A DNA stretch of 64,000 bases from Candidatus Riflebacteria bacterium HGW-Riflebacteria-1. Lineage in GTDB: Bacteria > Muiribacteriota > Ozemobacteria > Ozemobacterales > Ozemobacteraceae. The notes under the pieces are model-generated. The model had not been told where the DNA came from and made no database searches. It saw nothing but the letters and a program-made list of their open reading frames with translations. The position numbers and the translations under genes are program-made. The stretch spans positions 1 through 64,000 of the forward strand of contig PGYB01000024.1 of the NCBI GenBank assembly GCA_002839445.1. The letters run 5' to 3'. How positions within the stretch are numbered: the stretch's first letter is position 1; the number at the start of each line of letters is the position of its first letter. This document shows positions 60,562 through 64,000 of this stretch, in pieces.

Positions 60562-63500
60562 TTATTCCTGCGTAATTGCGGTCTGAACCTCGGCATGATG
60601 TTCCTGGCGGTCGTCGACCAGCGGGATAGAATTGTCCTGCTGCTCCTGGCCGTCTGCGATCACAATGATTGTTCTGTTTAAGTTCTGCACCTGCCTGACA
60701 GTTATGTGATAAACAGTTTCCCGATAGCGATAGTGTATTTTGTATGATTCGAAGCCTTGATCCGGCAGACACGGGTTAAAGCGCAAGCGGTCGACATCAA
60801 GTTTGAGCCCGAGCAGGGATTCGATGACAAGCCGATACATCCATGCAGCAGAGCCTGTATACCAGGTCCAGCCACCACGACCGACATGCGGCGAAAGCCC
60901 ATAAACATCGGCAGCGACAACATAAGGCTCGACCTTATAAACGTTTACCTCTTTCAGCGAACGGGCATGGTTAATCGGATTGATCATTTTCAGCAATTCC
61001 CACGCTCTTTTATGATCGCCCGAAGCTGCAAATGCCATGGTTGCCCAGATTGCGCCGTGCGTGTACTGCCCGCCGTTCTCTCTGACACCTGGCACGTAGC
61101 CCTTGATATAACCCGGATTCAGCTTTGACTTGTCGAGCGGCGGGTGCAGCAGCCGTACCATGCCATGCCTTCTGTCGACAAGCTGAGCATCAAGAGCTTC
61201 CATCGCCATAGCTGAGCGTTCAGGATTTCCGGCTTTCGAGAGAACCGACCAGCTTTGCGAAATTGAATCGATGGAACACTCATCATTGCTGGCCGATCCC
61301 AGCGGGGTGCCGTCGTCAAAATAGGCGCGCCGATACCACTTGCCGTCCCAGCCATTCTTCTCAATATTTTCACGTAATACTTCTGCATTCTGCAGACAGG
61401 CTTCAACAAATGGCTGGTCAGCGTTGCGCCGCGCAACTTCGCTGAACTGAAGCAGAACGTCATAGGTGAAAAATGCCAGCCAGACACTTTCGCCCTTGCC
61501 AAGTTCGCCCACCAGGTTCATACCATCGTTCCAGTCGCCCGAACCAATTAACGGCAGGCCGTGTTCACCAATCCTGAGCCCCATCTTTATCGCGCGCACA
61601 CAGTGCTCATAGAGGCTGGCATGACTGCCGGCCGGACTCGGTCGATCATAGTAGGAATCTTCATCTTTGCTGACCGGCCGGCCATCAATGAAGTCGATCT
61701 GTTCAGCAAGCACTCCGGTATCGCCGGTGCTCAAGACATAGCGACTAACAGCCAGCGCCAGCCACAAAAAGTCATCAGAACACAGGGTGCGCACGCCACG
61801 GCCAAAGGGCGGATGCCACCAGTGCTGAACGTCACCCTCTTTGAACTGGTGCGCTGCGCACAACAAAATATGCGCCCGAACAAGGTCGGGCCTGGTATGA
61901 ATCAGGGCCATTACATCCTGCAACTGGTCGCGAAAGCCAAATGCACCGCCCGACTGGTAAAAGCCGCTCCTTGCCCAGAGCCGACAGGCGATGGTCTGGT
62001 AGATGAGCCAGCCGTTCGCCATAAGGTTCAGCGCCTTATCCGAAGTTTCCACCTGAACGGCACCCAGAGTGTGAGCCCAGTGATTCCAGACTCTCTCTAA
62101 TTCCTGGCGCGCGGCGCCATGGCCACGGAAGCGCCGGACAATGTCGACCGTCGATCTGTAGTCTTCTCCGGCGCCCAGAATAAAGATGATTTCACGTTCC
62201 TGCCCATTCGCCAGCTCAAAAGGCACCTGAATTGCTGCGCAGGGGTCGAGCGCCGCTCCGACTTTATTGGAAAGGCGCGTTCGATGCATGGCAGCCGGGT
62301 CGTCGAGCATGCCATTGCGACCAATGAATTCAGTTCGATCACCACTGTAACTTCGTCCACTCTCATTCGCATCAAAAAAGGCAACGCGACTGGCGAACTC
62401 AGAATTATATGAGTTTCTCGCCAGCAAAGCATCACAGGTCGGATCAATAATCGTGATAACCTGCGATGATGTCTTCTGTTGCAGATCGCCGAGCACCCAC
62501 TCAACATAGCCGGTAACCGAAAGTTTGCGAATCTGGCCCGAGTCGTTGCGAATTTTAACCACCGAAAATTTGACCGGTGCATCTAATGCGACATACACCC
62601 ACACTTCAGAGTGAATGCCATATTCAGTATGCTCGAAAACGCTGTAACCAAAGCCATGCCGCGTGGTGTATGGCGCATCTCCCCGGCATGGCAATGGCAT
62701 GGGTGACCAGAATTGCCCACGCTCCTCATCGCGGAGGTAAAGTGCCTCTCCTGCTGCATCACATACCGGATCGTTATTCCAGGGAGTAAGACGATATTCG
62801 TGAGCGTTGGCCGCCCAGGTATAGGCAAGGCCGTTCTCTGACACAACACTGCCAAAATGCGGATTTGCCAGAATGTTTACCCATGGGGCCGGCGTTACCT
62901 GCCCGGGGGCAGTTGTAATTACATATTCTTTGCCATCTGGTGTGAATCCACCAATGCCGTTGAAAAAGCTCAGATCTTTACGGGGCACAGTTGCAACTGG
63001 TTTGATTCTGGGAAAAGGAGTTCTGGTAAGTTTAAAATTAGGCTCAGCCTTTTCTAGCAGCCTTGTCAAAGAAAGTTGCTCAGCCAGTCCGCCACAACTG
63101 TCAGAAACAATGGCCCGGGCAACCGATTGCAGTAGAATGCGGTCTTCTTCGGGTATCTGCTCAATGAACCGCAAAAAAATACCGCCCGGTCGATCCATCG
63201 TGCTGGCTTCTACTCCAGCTGCAATCAATCCCATTATCTGATCGTTAAGATTCTGCTGATAACTGGCGGGATTTTCGTTCCAGATAAACAGATCGACAAC
63301 AAGCCCCTTAAAGCGCCAGTAAGTGTGCGCCTGAATGAGTTGCCGCACCAGCTCAATGTTTTCCGCTTCCTTGATGCGCAACAGCACAATTGGCAAATCG
63401 CCTGAAATGGCATAACCCCAGAGGTTCGACTGCCTGAGAGTGTTTCGGATGATAAGGCCAGGATCCGCTCTGAGAGAAGAATTTGCATAAATTATCGAAC

Positions 63501-64000
63501 CGGCAAGCTGGCAAAAGTGTTGAGCGTCGGCCTCGGTTGTGTTCAGCTGCTGCAAAGTAACCTGACCGTGCGTCCAGGCCAGCTCAAAAACACGGTCGGC
63601 AAGGCGCCGGTCCTGGTACTTTTCAACCAGGCCAAGCGCTGAATTTCTTGAAGTACATACTCCGGTGACCATATCAATTTTCGCAGACTTCCCGGGCTCA
63701 AGAATCAGGCGGTGCCTGATCGATACAATCGGGTCGAGAACTGAGCCACTGCTGCCGGAAAGTGCTGCAGTTCCAGTTAAGGCCTGGGGTCGCGCAATGG
63801 TGTTGCCACGGCCAATAAAGCGCATGCGGTCGGTTTCATAAGAGACTTCACCATGTTGAACACCATGTGATGCCATCAGATGAAACATCCACATCGCCGG
63901 CTCACTGTTAGAGCGTGGCCGCCTGTTGCAGAGAATCGCCCGGTGGTCCTGCAGAATCTCGGTCTGAATAAAGAGATTGCTGAAGGCCGGGTGCAGCTCA
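60562..64000 (-). CDS. GH94/NdvB-type glucan phosphorylase-like enzyme (5' end outside window)
   Basis: The open frame runs to the window edge (1145 visible residues), beginning with a stretch like HPAFSNLFIQTEI...ATRRPRS as in the C-terminal half of NdvB cyclic beta-1,2-glucan synthetases. An N-terminal beta-sandwich carbohydrate domain and a linker are followed by a large (alpha/alpha)6 catalytic domain. That domain shows GSGDWNDGMNLVG with the general-acid Asp, and the GGQYTHGAIWATMA and GGWTWYTGSAAWMYR blocks of GH94. GH94 enzymes phosphorolyse beta-glucans such as cellobiose or sophorose-type chains. Whether the missing N-terminal half has the GT84/membrane part of NdvB is unknown. It is the last gene on this side; transcription runs leftwards. 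Confidence 0.9.
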   Translation of the reverse strand, partial: ELHPAFSNLFIQTEILQDHRAILCNRRPRSNSEPAMWMFHLMASHGVQHGEVSYETDRMRFIGRGNTIARPQALTGTAALSGSSGSVLDPIVSIRHRLILEPGKSAKIDMVTGVCTSRNSALGLVEKYQDRRLADRVFELAWTHGQVTLQQLNTTEADAQHFCQLAGSIIYANSSLRADPGLIIRNTLRQSNLWGYAISGDLPIVLLRIKEAENIELVRQLIQAHTYWRFKGLVVDLFIWNENPASYQQNLNDQIMGLIAAGVEASTMDRPGGIFLRFIEQIPEEDRILLQSVARAIVSDSCGGLAEQLSLTRLLEKAEPNFKLTRTPFPRIKPVATVPRKDLSFFNGIGGFTPDGKEYVITTAPGQVTPAPWVNILANPHFGSVVSENGLAYTWAANAHEYRLTPWNNDPVCDAAGEALYLRDEERGQFWSPMPLPCRGDAPYTTRHGFGYSVFEHTEYGIHSEVWVYVALDAPVKFSVVKIRNDSGQIRKLSVTGYVEWVLGDLQQKTSSQVITIIDPTCDALLARNSYNSEFASRVAFFDANESGRSYSGDRTEFIGRNGMLDDPAAMHRTRLSNKVGAALDPCAAIQVPFELANGQEREIIFILGAGEDYRSTVDIVRRFRGHGAARQELERVWNHWAHTLGAVQVETSDKALNLMANGWLIYQTIACRLWARSGFYQSGGAFGFRDQLQDVMALIHTRPDLVRAHILLCAAHQFKEGDVQHWWHPPFGRGVRTLCSDDFLWLALAVSRYVLSTGDTGVLAEQIDFIDGRPVSKDEDSYYDRPSPAGSHASLYEHCVRAIKMGLRIGEHGLPLIGSGDWNDGMNLVGELGKGESVWLAFFTYDVLLQFSEVARRNADQPFVEACLQNAEVLRENIEKNGWDGKWYRRAYFDDGTPLGSASNDECSIDSISQSWSVLSKAGNPERSAMAMEALDAQLVDRRHGMVRLLHPPLDKSKLNPGYIKGYVPGVRENGGQYTHGAIWATMAFAASGDHKRAWELLKMINPINHARSLKEVNVYKVEPYVVAADVYGLSPHVGRGGWTWYTGSAAWMYRLVIESLLGLKLDVDRLRFNPCLPDQGFESYKIHYRYRETVYHITVRQVQNLNRTIIVIADGQEQQDNSIPLVDDRQEHHAEVQTAITQE

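Noticed and set aside
1..64000. CRISPR arrays, rRNA and tRNA genes
   Set aside because: No regularly spaced short repeats and no convincing cloverleaf or T-loop GTTCRANNC with matching acceptor stems were found by eye.

Overview
The window is bacterial chromosome. The lineage cannot be fixed from sequence alone. Lipoprotein and signal-peptide genes, type IV pilin-like proteins, a GH94/NdvB-type glucan enzyme and polysaccharide genes suggest a diderm. HydF ([FeFe]-hydrogenase maturation) and the ornithine-degradation enzymes OrtA, OrtB and Ord suggest an anaerobic, amino-acid-fermenting life. An uncultivated fermentative phylum (for example Riflebacteria-like) is only a guess. Genes are dense and lie on both strands. 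I saw no rRNA, tRNA or CRISPR array. Layout: (1) 1-5159, minus strand: end of a surface-polysaccharide locus, with an MBOAT acyltransferase and its SGNH-like partner, then a WbuX/WbuZ/WbuY-type sugar-amidation cassette that recycles HisF and HisH folds. (2) 5319-8992: hydF, two zinc-ribbon membrane proteins, a macro-domain protein and a cytidine-deaminase-like protein. (3) 9121-9292: a MITE-like repeat. (4) 9372-16420: a DUF3999/DUF2339 envelope pair. (5) 16912-20933: an RRM protein, a small secreted protein and a Ca2+-type P-ATPase. (6) 21138-26908: a pseudopilin operon with two class III-type pilin signals, a giant PilX-like protein and a TPR membrane protein. (7) 27193-30861: a sodium/solute symporter and ortB-ortA. 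(8) about 30.9-51.2 kb: a composite, probably horizontally acquired island. It carries a stress protein, a sugar/phosphodiester gene block richer in G+C, an IS3 remnant, a PRC-barrel gene, a pyruvate-kinase pseudogene, a copper ATPase and a complete N-type ATPase operon in the order atpD-C-Q-R-B-E-F-A-G. (9) 51451-52506: ord, the metabolic partner of ortAB. (10) 52886-64000: secreted and Sel1-repeat proteins, a 1294-residue protein with five tandem PD-(D/E)XK nuclease modules, a lipoprotein and a truncated GH94 enzyme. How the genes fit together: OrtA/OrtB (2-amino-4-oxopentanoate thiolase) and Ord (2,4-diaminopentanoate dehydrogenase) are consecutive enzymes of ornithine fermentation. They lie on opposite strands with about 20 kb of foreign-looking DNA between them, which suggests the island landed in the intergenic space of a divergent ort locus. 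Within the island, three copies of a leader repeat carrying decayed zinc-ribbon mini-genes sit directly upstream of the stress gene, the PRC-barrel gene and the N-ATPase operon, so the repeat may have assembled or co-regulated the block. The most unusual single gene is the five-module nuclease-fold protein at 54770-58654. Each module has its own C...CxxC-x5-C cluster motif, and one module has lost a catalytic Asp.
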